The position numbers and the translations under genes were made by a program. A DNA stretch of 64,000 bases from Apostichopus japonicus (Eukaryota; Echinodermata; Holothuroidea; Aspidochirotida; Stichopodidae). The notes under the pieces are model-generated. The model searched no databases. It was not told where the DNA came from and saw nothing but the letters and a program-made list of their open reading frames with translations. Location of the stretch: contig NC_092579.1 of NCBI RefSeq assembly GCF_037975245.1, forward strand, positions 16,020,178 to 16,084,177. The letters run 5' to 3'. Below, one piece after another: positions 26,901 through 35,549 of the stretch (positions within the stretch are counted from its first letter, which is position 1; each line of letters opens with the position of its first letter).

Positions 26901-29900
26901 GGGGAGTTGTTAGGTCCATTCTTGTCATGGGGAGTTTATAGGTCCATTCTTGTCATGGGGAGTTTTTAGGTCCATTCTTGTCATGGGGAGTTGTTAGGTC
27001 CATTCTTGTCATGGGGAGTTTTTAGGTCCATTCTTGTCATGGGGACTTGTTAGGTCCATTCTTGTCATGGGGAGTTGTTAGATCCATTCTTGTCATGGGG
27101 AGTAGTTAGGTCCATTCTGGTCATGGGGAGTTGTTAGATCCATTCTTGTCATGGGGAGTTGTTAGGTCCATTCTTGTCATGGGGAGTTGTTAGATCCATT
27201 CTTGTCATGGGGAGTAGTAAGGTCCATTCTGGTCATGGGGAGTTGTTAGATCCATTCTTGTCATGGGGAGTTGTTAGGTCCATTCTCGTCATGGGGAGTT
27301 GTTAGGTCCATTCTTGTCATGGGGAGTTGTTAGATCCATTCTTGTCATGGGGAGTAGTAAGGTCCATTCTGGTCATGGGGAGTTGTTAGATCCATTCTTG
27401 TCATGGGGAGTTGTTAGGTCCATTCTTGTCATGGGGAGTTATTAGGTCCTTTATTGTCATGGGGAGTAGTTAGGTCCATTCTGGTCATGGTTAGTTGTTA
27501 GGTCCATTCTCGTCATGGGGAGTTGTTTAGGTCCATTCTGGATATGCGAGTTGTTAGGTCCATTCTGGTCATGGTTAGTTGTTAGGTCCATTCTTGTCAT
27601 GGGGAGTTGTTAGGTACATTCTGGATATGGGGAGTTGTTAGGTCCATTCTTGTCATGGGGAGTTGTTAGGTCCATTCTTGTCATGGGGAGTTGTTAGGTA
27701 CATTCTGGATATGGGGAGTTGTTTAGGTCCATTCTGGATATGGGACTTGTTAGGTCCATTCTTGTCATGGGGAGTTGTTAGGTCCATTCTGGTCATGGTT
27801 AGTTGTTAGGTCCATTCTTGTCATGGGGAGTTGTTAGGTACATTCTGGATATGGGGACTTGTTAGGTCCATTCTTGTCATGGGGAGTTTTTAGGTCCATT
27901 CTTGTCATGGGGAGTTGTTAGGTCCATTCTGGTCATGAGGAGTTGTTAGGTCCATTCTTGTCATGGGGAGTTGTTAGGTCCATTCTTGTCATGGGGAGTT
28001 GTTAGATCCATTCTTGTCATGGGGAGTTGTTAGGTCCATTCTTGTCATGGGGAGTTGTTAGGTCCATTCTGGATATGGGGAGTTGTTAGGTCCATTCTTG
28101 TCATGGGGAGTTGTTAGGTCCATTCTTGTCATGGGGAGTTGTTAGGTCCATTCTTGTCATGGGGAGTTGTTAGGTCCATTCTGGTCATGAGGAGTTGTTA
28201 GGTCCATTCTTGTCATGGGGACTTGTTAGGTCCATTCTTGTCATGGGGAGTTGTTAGGTCCATTCTTGTCATGGGGAGTTGTTAGGTACATTCTGGATAT
28301 GGGGAGTTGTTAGGCCCATTCTTGTCATGGGGAGTTGTTAGGTCCATTCTTGTCATGGAGAGTTATTAGGTCCATTCTTGTCATGGGGAGTTGTTAGGTC
28401 CATTCTGGTCATGGGGAGTTGTTAGGTCCATTCTTGTCATGGGGAGTTGTTAGGCCCATTCTCGTCATGGGGAGTTGTTAGGTCCATTCTTGTCATGGGG
28501 AGTTGTTAGGCCCATTCTCGTCATGGGGAGTTGTTAGGTCCTTTAAAAAAAGTGTTGCAGGTTTCGAATTGGATGCACAATATGTCACCACGGTCAGGTA
28601 ACGACAAGTTTGTATCCACCCGTGACTAATTAGAACAATTAAAAACCACATTCAGTTGAATCATTCTTCATTGCCAACGGCATATGTGGCTGTGTTACAT
28701 CGTTAATGTGCATCAACTCTGAAATAGTCACAAACCATTGACATTTCCCATTTTTTTCTAAAGGTAGTATTTTTTCTTATATTTTTAACTATAATTTTGT
28801 CATAAATTTCTCCTCAAATCAAGGAAAATTTAACTTTGAGGAGATGCTGGCAGCAAATCGAGTTCTAGGGCCCTTGTGCTTCTTCCTGTACGTGTTCACC
28901 GTCATGTGGACGCTACTGAACATGTTGCTGTCCATCATCAACGAAGCATTCTCGCAAGTGAGGGCAGCAGAGGCCAATGCAGAAAACGAGAAAGAGGTGG
29001 TGGACTTCATGATCAGCAAATTCAAACGCTGGAGCGGCTTTGCCGAGAAGAAGTCAGCCATGGACAGAAAAACGTTCACTTATATCGAAGGTAGGTCTAA
29101 CTGTTGTTGTCATATACCGACCTATGCACGACTCTGTATCAAGTCTGGGCAAGTGTCAATACATATCGTACTCTATCCTAGAATCCAGTGTGTGTGCGGT
29201 TTGCTGTGGTATAGGAGCAGGGATGTGCTCACACCGGGCGGCTGCGCCCAGCAGTTCTGAATGCTGCCCAGCACAAACAATATTTTAAACATTTCCGCCC
29301 TGCTTTTTTGATGATAATTTAACAAATTTTACCATAACCAAAATCTGGGAGAATACATGGCACAGAATTGGAAAAATAGCACCACCAAAGCATACTTCAT
29401 GTGCAAAATTTGTCCAGTGGAGAGGGGGCACCCCACCCATGAGATCCCTCTCCCAGGGTGTGGATCATACTACTGTACAATCTGCCCGGTACAATCTGCC
29501 CGGTATAATGCGGTCCAGTGTGTCGTATGACGACAGGGATCAGGCGACAAGACATTTGCACTAAGAGCTTGCATAGTTATGTCACAATTCGGATGGGGTG
29601 GGAAATAGTTAATTGCTTAGGGCTGACAGGAGTTTTAAATAGAAAGTGTCATAACAGGGCGGCCACGTTGAAGTATTAAGGCTTCAATAATTTAATGTAA
29701 CACTTTTGTAGAAAGTTTTTGAGTAAAAGTGTAGCATGTTTGCCAAGTTCTCATCAAGTGAAATCATATCTTTGGTTGTTGTAGCTTGCTAATACTCACA
29801 AATGCAAAAATTAAATTCCAGGCATTTCTCTTGGTTCTGTCATTTGTTCACACAGAGAACCAAAAGGAAAACGATAGGAAACATGGTCTGTGGCAAACTT

Positions 29901-30291
29901 CTTACCCTGCTGGCAGCACATACTGCACGCCACAGGGGTATATTTTCCCTGAAAAATATTACTAAGACAAAGGCAGCCGAGTCTCAACTGCCGACTATCA
30001 ATACATTGAGAAAGCTGGGTGGGCCAGGGTGTAGGGCGATTATCTCTTACCAATTACTTCCCCCCCCCCCACAATTTTGCTATAAGTTAATAATAGCACT
30101 GACGTAATGTCACCCATTTCATTTCAGGTGTGGATCCAATGCAAGAAGAATGCGATGAGCTAAAGTTCAAACTAGATGACATGGTCGGCAAACTCAACGA
30201 ATTTGTCCGCAAGACGAAGAACGAGGACAAAGACGTCTTTGGTGGCGAGGATGACGACAAAGACAAACCTAGAGTTATATTTTACGGTTGA
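2595..30291 (+). CDS. Polycystin-1 family receptor/channel (REJ-GPS-PLAT-11TM), 5' partial
   Basis: Twenty-seven exons join with consistent phase: 2595-2789, 3191-3321, 4023-4242, 4796-4905, 5879-6004, 6829-6940, 7811-7908, 8401-8554, 9571-9668, 10202-10439, 11057-11110, 11485-11722, 12718-12922, 13356-13668, 14262-14551, 15271-15924, 16626-16850, 17404-17627, 18546-18723, 19147-19324, 20042-20164, 22120-22416, 22915-23237, 24751-24855, 25836-25983, 28824-29090, 30128-30291 (TGA). They encode about 1,821 residues. The order is REJ tail, Ala/Glu-rich helix, GAIN, GPS, first membrane helix, PLAT, ten more helices with the polycystin ectodomain, and a coiled coil. Polycystin-1 relatives are ciliary or sperm-surface proteins that pair with TRPP channels; echinoderm suREJ proteins belong here. 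The channel end, with ANRVLGP before the last helix, resembles the PKD1L2-type branch more than PKD1, but orthology is not settled. The 5' end is missing: the first exon begins inside the REJ region, and its acceptor (2594) is the least certain boundary. Confidence 0.93.
4330..4352. repeat. GT microsatellite
   Basis: A short run of GT dinucleotides in intron 3 of the polycystin gene. Confidence 0.7.
6187..6534. mobile_element. hAT-like MITE in intron 5
   Basis: The left end CAGGGGTGTGCCCAGGA and the inverted right end CAGGGATGTGCCCATGA agree at 15 of 17 positions. Flanks tatatgta (6179-6186) and tatatata (6535-6542) form an 8-bp target duplication with one mismatch. Ends starting CAG and an 8-bp duplication are hallmarks of hAT elements. 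The 348-bp interior has no coding capacity. Confidence 0.72.
8025..8175. repeat. Polypyrimidine tract
   Basis: About 150 bases of almost pure C and T on the + strand, with repeated CTCC/CCTC units, in intron 7 of the polycystin gene. Such tracts can form triplex DNA. Confidence 0.8.
8935..9360. repeat. 42-43 bp minisatellite, about 10 copies
   Basis: Tandem units containing CACATGTCCGGCCACATGTC followed by ACTCAAATCTCAAATACTGA, with a palindromic ACATGT in each half. They lie in intron 8. The reading frames seen in them arise from the repeat itself. Confidence 0.9.
9571..12922 (+). CDS. GAIN region (exons 9-13) including an 18-codon microexon
   Basis: Exons 9-13 encode the beta-rich domain that precedes the GPS in adhesion receptors and polycystins. 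Exon 11 (11057-11110) contributes only 54 bases. It is supported by a TACAG acceptor, a GTATTG donor, phase-1 edges that match both neighbours, and the sequence [11 protein letters not shown], which restores the expected strand pattern before YSSLHLEV. Several N-glycosylation sequons (NSS, NET, NVT, NGT, NRS) agree with an extracellular position. The last exon carries the first half of the GPS. Confidence 0.75.
10499..10575. repeat. Short pyrimidine-rich duplication
   Basis: Two adjacent copies of a CCCCCTC-rich block ending in CTAGTATGCAAGA, just after exon 10 in intron 10. Confidence 0.6.
11765..11941. repeat. TA microsatellite with interspersed ATGT
   Basis: About 175 bases of TA dinucleotides broken by ATGTATAT and ATGTTTAT variants, in intron 12. 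It abuts the 3' side of a minus-strand tRNA-like SINE and is probably the expanded tail of that element. Confidence 0.85.
11942..12062 (-). mobile_element. tRNA-derived SINE head
   Basis: On the minus strand the pol III A-box-like TAGTGGTTAGGG (complement of 12038-12049) lies about 30 bases before a B-box-like GGTTGGAATCC (complement of 12001-12011, one base off GGTTCGAATCC). The element then runs to the TA tract. A second B-box match, GGTTCGAATCC, lies at 12078-12088 on the + strand. There is no tRNA acceptor-stem pairing, so it is a SINE rather than a tRNA gene. Confidence 0.55.
12718..13668 (+). CDS. GPS autoproteolysis motif and first transmembrane helix (exons 13-14)
   Basis: Across the splice junction 12922/13356 the protein reads W-x3-C, W-x3-GC, then [11 protein letters not shown]. 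This is a full GPS: two Trp, four Cys and the His-Leu-Thr triad at which GAIN domains cut themselves between Leu and Thr. All catalytic residues are present, so cleavage is predicted. The first hydrophobic helix follows about 25 residues later ([19 protein letters not shown]), then a basic cytoplasmic stretch leading into the PLAT exon. The GPS lies near residue 675 of the recovered protein. Confidence 0.9.
14262..14551 (+). CDS. PLAT/LH2 domain (exon 15)
   Basis: One exon of 290 bases plus the edges of its neighbours encodes about 110 residues: [17 protein letters not shown], then F-x-R-G-G-I-D-T-F, [27 protein letters not shown] and a final FMLDRWLA. These are the conserved beta strands of PLAT domains (ITG, F-x-RGG, L-x-x-IR-x-WHDNSG, WYL). 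The domain is cytoplasmic in polycystin-1 proteins and is known to bind lipid and partner proteins. Upstream, the same frame stays open through the intron back to 13859; that part is not coding. Confidence 0.93.
14885..15285. repeat. Intronic duplication that copies a splice acceptor
   Basis: Two diverged copies (about 14885-15095 and 15113-15285) share GTTAATACTTCTAATCT and the 3' splice site TGAATTCCAG. Only the second joins to a long open exon. Confidence 0.65.
15271..15924 (+). CDS. Helices 2-3 and long charged cytoplasmic loop (exon 16)
   Basis: This is the largest exon (218 codons). After [10 protein letters not shown] comes the family signature [12 protein letters not shown] followed by a helix ending NIFFYG. 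A second helix ([19 protein letters not shown]) leads to the loop. The loop holds a run [18 protein letters not shown] and a further 80 residues rich in Glu, Lys and Asp, predicted to be an extended helix in the cytosol. The exon starts at the second of two duplicated TGAATTCCAG acceptors; the first copy (ending 15081) leads to an early stop. Confidence 0.88.
16626..18723 (+). CDS. Helices 4-6 (exons 17-19)
   Basis: Exon 17 gives a Trp-Pro-rich helix start ([20 protein letters not shown]), then [10 protein letters not shown] and SQPIK. Exon 18 gives the next helix ([15 protein letters not shown]) and an acidic cytoplasmic loop. Exon 19 gives RFKEIEMW followed by a helix and LIVAYGNLD. In known family members this is the helix 4-5 hairpin with its conserved FG, WL and P-x-K, a charged loop, then the helix just before the polycystin ectodomain, which ends in AYGN. 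The introns carry G-rich and 35-bp repeats. Confidence 0.85.
16905..17035. repeat. G-rich repeat
   Basis: Three to four copies of a unit with GGGGTCAGAGGGGGGAGG and TTTAG in intron 17. Many G runs of 4-6 make G-quadruplex formation on the + strand plausible. Confidence 0.8.
17765..18245. repeat. 35-bp minisatellite, about 13 copies
   Basis: Units of GTACAATTAATTAGTCAATT plus AGCAATGATTCACCT, most nearly identical, in intron 18. The units at the left end are more diverged. Confidence 0.92.
19147..22416 (+). CDS. Polycystin (TOP) extracellular domain (exons 20-22)
   Basis: Exon 20 contains [13 protein letters not shown], exon 21 [15 protein letters not shown], and exon 22 [30 protein letters not shown] and VEFPPTGG. 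These are the signature elements of the ectodomain between the first and second channel helices in PKD1- and PKD2-type proteins, including the conserved GTaRLRQ and W-x-D-x-x-TRA. Phase is kept through a 2-kb intron filled with a 76-bp repeat (20165-22119). Confidence 0.92.
19411..19600. repeat. Tandem duplication of about 95 bp
   Basis: Two adjacent copies in intron 20 share GCATCTCCGTCAAATTTTCA and a TTTTGTTGTTGA end. Confidence 0.8.
20515..21832. repeat. 76-bp minisatellite, about 17 copies
   Basis: Units begin TAGATGTACCCCAGGAGCTG and end CCCAAATGTCCTCACT. They fill most of intron 21. Variants (ACTT/TCTT before TAGATG; AATACA/TATACA) cluster in neighbouring units, as expected from local amplification. 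Reading frames crossing the array are by-products. Confidence 0.92.
22915..29090 (+). CDS. Channel-like module, helices 7-11 (exons 23-26)
   Basis: Exon 23 has a helix ([20 protein letters not shown]), then [15 protein letters not shown]. Exon 24 (only 35 codons) gives [20 protein letters not shown]. Exon 25 gives the fifth channel helix and the re-entrant pore start. Exon 26 gives [19 protein letters not shown] and the last helix with [13 protein letters not shown]. The filter position reads L-L-G-K where PKD2 has L-G-D. The N-x-x-LGP and LxNMxLxII motifs of TRPP channels are present. A 2.8-kb intron between exons 25 and 26 is mostly minisatellite. Confidence 0.9.
23330..23475 (-). mobile_element. 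Possible LINE/SINE 3' tail relic
   Basis: Read on the minus strand, a GTAAAGCACTTTAGATCATT block is followed by an AT-rich tail. The layout resembles the LINE 3' end at 50146-50447 (a TTTAGAGCACTTTTG block before an ATT tail), but no coding part is visible. Confidence 0.3.
24940..25265. repeat. 40-bp minisatellite, about 8 copies
   Basis: Units of TCCCTGAAGGTTGTTTCTAC followed by CTAGTAATACAATTCACAGA in intron 24. Copies to the right are shortened and more diverged. Confidence 0.85.
26150..28545. repeat. 28-bp minisatellite, about 85 copies
   Basis: Units of GTTGTTAGGTCCATTCTTGT plus CATGGGGA fill 2.4 kb of intron 25. Variants (GGATATG, GGTCATGG, TTAGATCC, a 27-bp TATGGGAC form) recur in blocks, so higher-order amplification is visible. 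The array lies between the exon for the pore entrance and the exon for the last channel helix. Confidence 0.96.
29218..29460. mobile_element. Possible hAT-like MITE remnant
   Basis: The sequence CAGGGATGTGCTCA at 29218 resembles the ends of the element at 6187-6534, and the following GGGCGGCTGCGCCCAGCA resembles its subterminal part. No clear right end or target duplication was found. It lies in intron 26. Confidence 0.3.
30128..30291 (+). CDS. C-terminal coiled coil and stop (exon 27)
   Basis: The last 54 codons give [19 protein letters not shown], a heptad-like amphipathic helix, then an acidic tail and TGA at 30289-30291. A coiled coil after the last helix is used by polycystin-1 and TRPP proteins for subunit pairing. 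A possible polyadenylation signal AATAAA lies at 30642-30647. Confidence 0.88.
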
Positions 30292-32678
30292 TGACAAAAT
30301 ATCAACCAGATTTTAGGGGCGGGAAGGGTTATGGAGAACAGTAATGGGGGGCGGGTGGGGGGGTAGTGGGGGAATGATGTGTTTACATGTATTTATATCC
30401 TACTAAATTTGGATATTGGTGTATCTTGTGAATAATACCCTAGCTAGAATGAGAATGTTTAGTTAGGTACCTCAGTACTGTTATGATATGGTGTCTAACT
30501 TTAACATTCCTATATATTGCTGAAAGGAGCAAACCTGGGGAGATATTTTGTTGCTGGTTCTGCCATTGTGCATAACGGTGAAAAGATTTAAGACTTTTTC
30601 CACTAGAATGGGTGATAGTTATAGCAGGAGGAGAACAAGAAAATAAAATTGCAAATTAGAAGACGAAAGAAAGGGATGGATTGACATTTCTAGGACCTTT
30701 CAAATATTCAGAGATTGGAAGGGGGGGGGGATGAAACTAGTACATGGTTTCCTCATCTCGTCTTGAAGTACATATTGATAGATTTCTGGGTTAATAATAT
30801 TAATTATATATTGTGACAAGAGGTGTCTCTCAAGCCTTGCAAATTTATATATTCTTTGTACAAAAATGAGTGCCAAATGTGACTACGAAATTGATTCGAA
30901 AATATAAAATAATTCCTTTTTTTTTAACACACTGCCATCAACTGTGGTATTGTTTGTATTTTTGTTTTGTTTTGTTTTGAAAAGTGCAATTGATGAAGAG
31001 AAAAAAAAAACATATGAATTTCAAAAAAGGAAAGAAGAGTCTTAGAACTGATGGATTAATAGGTGGGGATTGACCTTTTGGGGATCTAAGGGGGAAATAT
31101 TAATACAGTTAGAGATTGAGGAACTGACAAGGTGATTATTGTTACTTATAAACAGGTAGGACTACATTAGTACATACTGAGGGATCAACTCTTATCCCCA
31201 TCTACCCCTCACTTGGATATTTTGGACCGGACTACAGGACAGAATAATTAGTCTACATATTTTGTTTCGACTGATTAAAAATGAGAAATCTGTTACTACA
31301 GATTGAATATTCTGTCATGACAATAAAAATCAGTAATCTGTTAGGATATATCTGGTCAGTTTTTTGATACACCAGTTTAAATTTCCCAATAGCTTTGTAT
31401 AAAACTTTAATGCGAAACCATTGTTCAAGGTTTAGCCTCAAACAGTCGATTGTGCCGCTATTAATTGTGTTGAGGAAGCGTTTTCAAGAAATATCCAAAT
31501 GCCTTATGCGTTCTCAGATACATGCATGGAAGATAACACCAATTAGGAACTGAAAAGGTGCTTACTGTTTTCGAGTATTTGCAAAGAATATGTAAGCATT
31601 ATCTTTTTTCTTCAAAATGTCAATGTATCCTCATATGCACGTCTCAATTAACTGTTAAAAAAGTGACGAACTAGTTACTCTATGTTTAATCATTTACAAT
31701 TACTATACAAAATAGAAATTGTATTATGAGATGACGAGAAAATATAAAATAATGGTCTCTTACATTTGCTGCTCCTTGCCAGCAGTTTTTACAGTTAAAT
31801 GTATTAGAATATGTTGACAAAATTTGGAAATACTCAGTTTCAAACAGTATGCTGCAACTTGTCGAATTGAATAAAATTGTAATATTTTTTAGAGAAATTT
31901 TGCGTTAAAAATTTGAACCCAAATATCTGCTCTGAATAAAAAAAAAGTATGTGTATTGTCAGTGAATTTTTGATAACTGACCATTTTGACAAATAAATGA
32001 ATACATTTTACATGTAAGTAAGTCATTCATTACTTCGATGAAAGTATATCTTTAATAAACAATAACACATCAAATCATTATATCCAAGTAGGGCCTACTG
32101 AAATTGCTTATATATTCACTGAACAGGTTAACGTTTAGGTGGCATGTCAGCGTTTCCGTACAATAGTGTCAATGCAATAGCGATTATGTTTTGCTCATAT
32201 ATTTACTGAACAGGTTAACGTTTAGATGGCACGTCAGCGTTTCCGTACAATAGTGTCAATACAATAGCGATTATATTTTCAGAGTTATCAGTTAGATCAA
32301 ACTCATTCTCATTTCCTTTAAGCATAAAATCAACAAGGATTATTTTAGAAAGCGACATTATCCACACAACATCATCGTCATGAAAATTGTCCCAACGATG
32401 AAAGTACATTAACACAGACAAACACACACGCCATTTAATGGCGGTCTCGATTGGTCCGTTGTAACTTCCTTGTTCTGTGAGCATAGCCTGAGTGCAACAA
32501 CAAGTGTATCATGTATAGAGTATATACATTTATCATACTTTTGCCCCTATTTTGTGGGGAATTTCCATCAAAGCATCACTTTGTTTCGTATTGTAAGATT
32601 ATACCTCGAGGATCAACATCTTCTGTAATCAGGTAAAGATTAATTTCGATCTACAAACTGAAAAAGAGAGACGGAAAA
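30292..32678. other. 3' UTR and intergenic region
   Basis: The region contains a poly-G run after the polycystin stop, AATAAA at 30642, further AT-rich sequence and a 92-bp tandem duplication (32105-32280). A minus-strand reading frame (32215-32484, 89 codons) is open, but no family was recognised. It could be a terminal exon or chance. No other gene is seen. Confidence 0.5.
32105..32280. repeat. Tandem duplication, about 92 bp
   Basis: Two copies share GAACAGGTTAACGTTTAG and GTCAGCGTTTCCGTACAATA with few changes. On the minus strand both could encode the same short end, LTLLYGNAD followed by a stop. Confidence 0.85.
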
Positions 32679-35549
32679 ATGGATAATATTCCCGGGAAAG
32701 AGAGTACCTGGATACTATGGGGGCCGGCAGGCCGAAACCAACACCGGAACCTTCGAAAGGGGCAGAATTCCAACGATATATTCTTAATAGAAACCCAACC
32801 AAAGCTTAAAGAACACGAAGAGTTAAACCAACAAGGAAGATGGCCGTCTATTATTTGGTTGATGTTAAAATTCATCGGCGTCTTTTATCACGATGATGTT
32901 GTCAGTGAATGGAAACCATGTCTTGAATGTGAAATGAATGGGTTTGATCGTAAATTGAACAGATCGACGGAATTGGCTAATCTTAATATGTCGCACGAGT
33001 GGTTTACAGTCACGTATTGCTACGAGGGAGAAATTTGCAATCGCCAAGCGTTGGTATATACCAGGAATCTATTCAGAGACAAGGAAAACATATGCGAGGC
33101 TTGTCGGGCAAGTTGGTGGAACCGATGTGGGGAAGAACTACACTACACAGAAGATTCAATAGGTAGGTTGAGATCAACCTGACTTGTATATACCCAGGGT
33201 GTAGGAGCGGGGGGGGGGGGTGCACTGGGGCACGTGCCCCCACTTTTTGGAAGCTTCCTCCCCCTGTATATACCATACCGGAGGTTGTCGGGCAAGTTGA
33301 TGGAACCGATGTGGGGAAGAACTAAACTACACAGAAGATTCAATAGGTAGGTTGAGATCAACCTGGCTTGTATATACCACACCGGGCGGGGGTTGTCGGG
33401 CAAGTTAGTGGAATCGATGTGGGGAAGAATTGCACTACACAGAAGATTCGAATCTAGGTATGGTTGAGATCAACCTGCGCAGGCTTGTACTATATCATAC
33501 CGGGGGATACACAGTAATGCTGGGGGCCAAGCTGGGCCCCTGAAAATCTTTAAGTTTCCTTAAGTATATTATAAACATGCAGATACAGTATTCTTTATCG
33601 ATGTCCCATATTGATGGCCGCGGAGTGTACATTGCCCCATATGCACCCCGGCCGACACACTCTCGCTAGGCCTGCATGGTTATTGTAGATGTCTTGGGGG
33701 TTACAGGGGTCCGATACCTAATGGCGGCATACACGGGGGATGAGGGGTAGTTGAGTCTGCACGTTAGGGAGGGGAAAATGACCGTTGTGGCCCGGCCTGG
33801 GTACGGGCCTGCCTATATAATAGTATATTCGCAACTTATAACATCATTAATGAAAACAATTTTTCACACATTGCACTGCATTGCATTGCATGAATCTAAG
33901 AGACTGACTTCGGTCAGTTTGCAGCTTTGATAAGCCAATGATGGCTTCTTCGCGAGTTCCTGCTTGCAGGAGGATCTAAAATACATACATACATACTTTC
34001 ATCACAAAAAAAAAACTCTGTCGAAGTCTGTGAGTTTTCTACCATGATACTGAAGTAATGTATTTATCAGGCCCTTCCGCATTGAGGAGGGCTGCGACTG
34101 GTATTTACTTCCCTCGATATATTCAAAGGTGCATATTTTGCAAGGTAGAATAATATTTCGTGCTGCGGGGGAAGCTAACACAAATATTGCATCACAAAGC
34201 AACTTGATATGGTTTCCAAAATAAAATCAACAACCTAGCTTTTGCATGTCAGGGGCCCCTGTTGAAAAATAGCTTCCTGGCGACGCAATTGATTTTCGTT
34301 TCATATTCTGTATCATTCACAGGATTGAGAGCCTGGAATCATCCTGGCAGCTGGCTCGTATCCATCTTCATTTTGTTTTCCGTCCTCTGTAGTCTTGTAT
34401 TTGAAGTCTGTTTTGCTCTCTATTGGGGGTTCGGTAAACCAAATATGATCCTTCACCTTCTCTTGTCGTCCTGTGCCTCATGCATACATGTCATCTTCCC
34501 AGCAATGTGCCTGTGTTCTAAAGTGAGAAGCGCCCTCTCTGGACGAGGACCTGGCATGTGGGCGACGTCATTAAATGCCAGATATATTATTGGTCGACTT
34601 CAATATCTTAATCTCGATAAAAAAGGTAATTAACCGAAGCCTAAAGCCATCAGACAATACAAATTATTAATTTGATATTGCATGTATGTTAATACAAGTA
34701 TGCGGTAAGTAGTGTTATGTTAAATCAGCGTCATCTTTCGTCATCGTGATCGTCATCAACATTAACATCATTATCACCATCATCATCAACAATATCGTGA
34801 TAATCATAAGCATCATTAATAATAATATTGTTTATTTCACCTTAGGCGTCCCTTGGAAGAGTTTCCTTGTCGTCTGCTTCGGTTGGCCAATCGCGTGCTC
34901 CAGTTACAGAGGATATGTACGTCTAAACTACCGTTTAGAAGACGAAATGTTTGTAGATGTTCTCACCTGTGTTACTTGGGGCATTGCGGAATTGATGTGG
35001 GGATGTTACGTCTATCTCATTTATGCCACTAGATTATCATTTCAAATTCAGTTCGACCTGATTTTGAGATATTTAAAAAACAACGAAGGACGAACAGAAC
35101 TATGCCTGAATGTATTGCGACAAGTTGTTGTTGATTATAGATGTTTTCTGGATTGTATTTCTATGTACATGTCTGTGTGGATACCATTATGCGTATTGGA
35201 AGTGACGTCAAATTTGATTTGGCAGTACAGGCTCGCAGGTGACCAAGACGAAAGGGAGATTATTGCCAGTTCTAATGCTAAATTTTGTATGCGAATCTCC
35301 ATGTTTGTAACACTCCCTTTGATAGCATTAGGCAACGTCCACAACACAAACCTCTGGGAGAAATTTCAAGAAAGGGTTCACTGTGTGAAGGGCAATAATG
35401 GACGTAACGATTACTTTTGGGAAAGCATAACAAAGTACTTAAAACGAGTCGATCAAAAATCTTCAGGCGTTTCGTTGACAGTTATGTTGTCCATCCTTGG
35501 TTTTTACATGGCCTTGGTGCTTGGAAATCAAGATGTGGAACTACTTTGA
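32679..35549 (+). CDS. Seven-pass orphan membrane protein, possible gustatory-receptor-like (copy 1)
   Basis: Three exons (32679-33162, 34323-34625, 34846-35549) join at phase-1 Gly codons and give 496 residues. The order is a cytosolic N-terminus of about 60 residues, a helix around SIIWLMLKFIGVFYHDD, a Cys-rich loop (CLEC, CEACRASWWNRC), then hydrophobic segments at WLVSIFILFSVLCSL, LLLSSCASCIHVIFPAMC, SFLVVCFGWPIACSS, VLTCVTWGIAELMWGCYVYL, CISMYMSVWIPLCVL, ISMFVTLPLIAL and VSLTVMLSILGFYMALVL. About seven span the membrane. The longest loop before the last helix and the pattern V-x-D-Y-x-C-F-L before the fifth fit the insect-type gustatory receptor superfamily (7tm_7), but the terminal TY-x5-QF motif is absent. 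Its paralogue lies tail to tail at 38529-42231. The function is not established; the family call is inference. Confidence 0.8.
33101..33490 (+). repeat. Triplicated exon 1/intron 1 junction
   Basis: Three copies of a 104-108 bp unit start at 33101, 33285 and 33393 with TTGTCGGGCAAG. Each contains the last codons of exon 1 and a splice donor (33163 used; 33347 intact; third changed to GTATGG). In copies 2 and 3 the codon for the first of two Trp has become TGA and TAG, so neither can serve as an added exon. Confidence 0.9.
33195..33266. mobile_element. 72-bp hAT-like mini-MITE
   Basis: The element runs from CAGGGTGTAGG to CCTCCCCCTG, flanked by a perfect 8-bp duplication tatatacc (33187-33194 and 33267-33274). 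It sits inside the first of three tandem units; the second unit shows the empty site (TTGTATATACCA). Confidence 0.8.

Noticed and set aside
26150-28545. CRISPR-like regular repeats
   Set aside because: The units are contiguous with no unique spacers and lie in a metazoan intron; this is a minisatellite. The same applies at 8935, 17765, 20515 and 24940.
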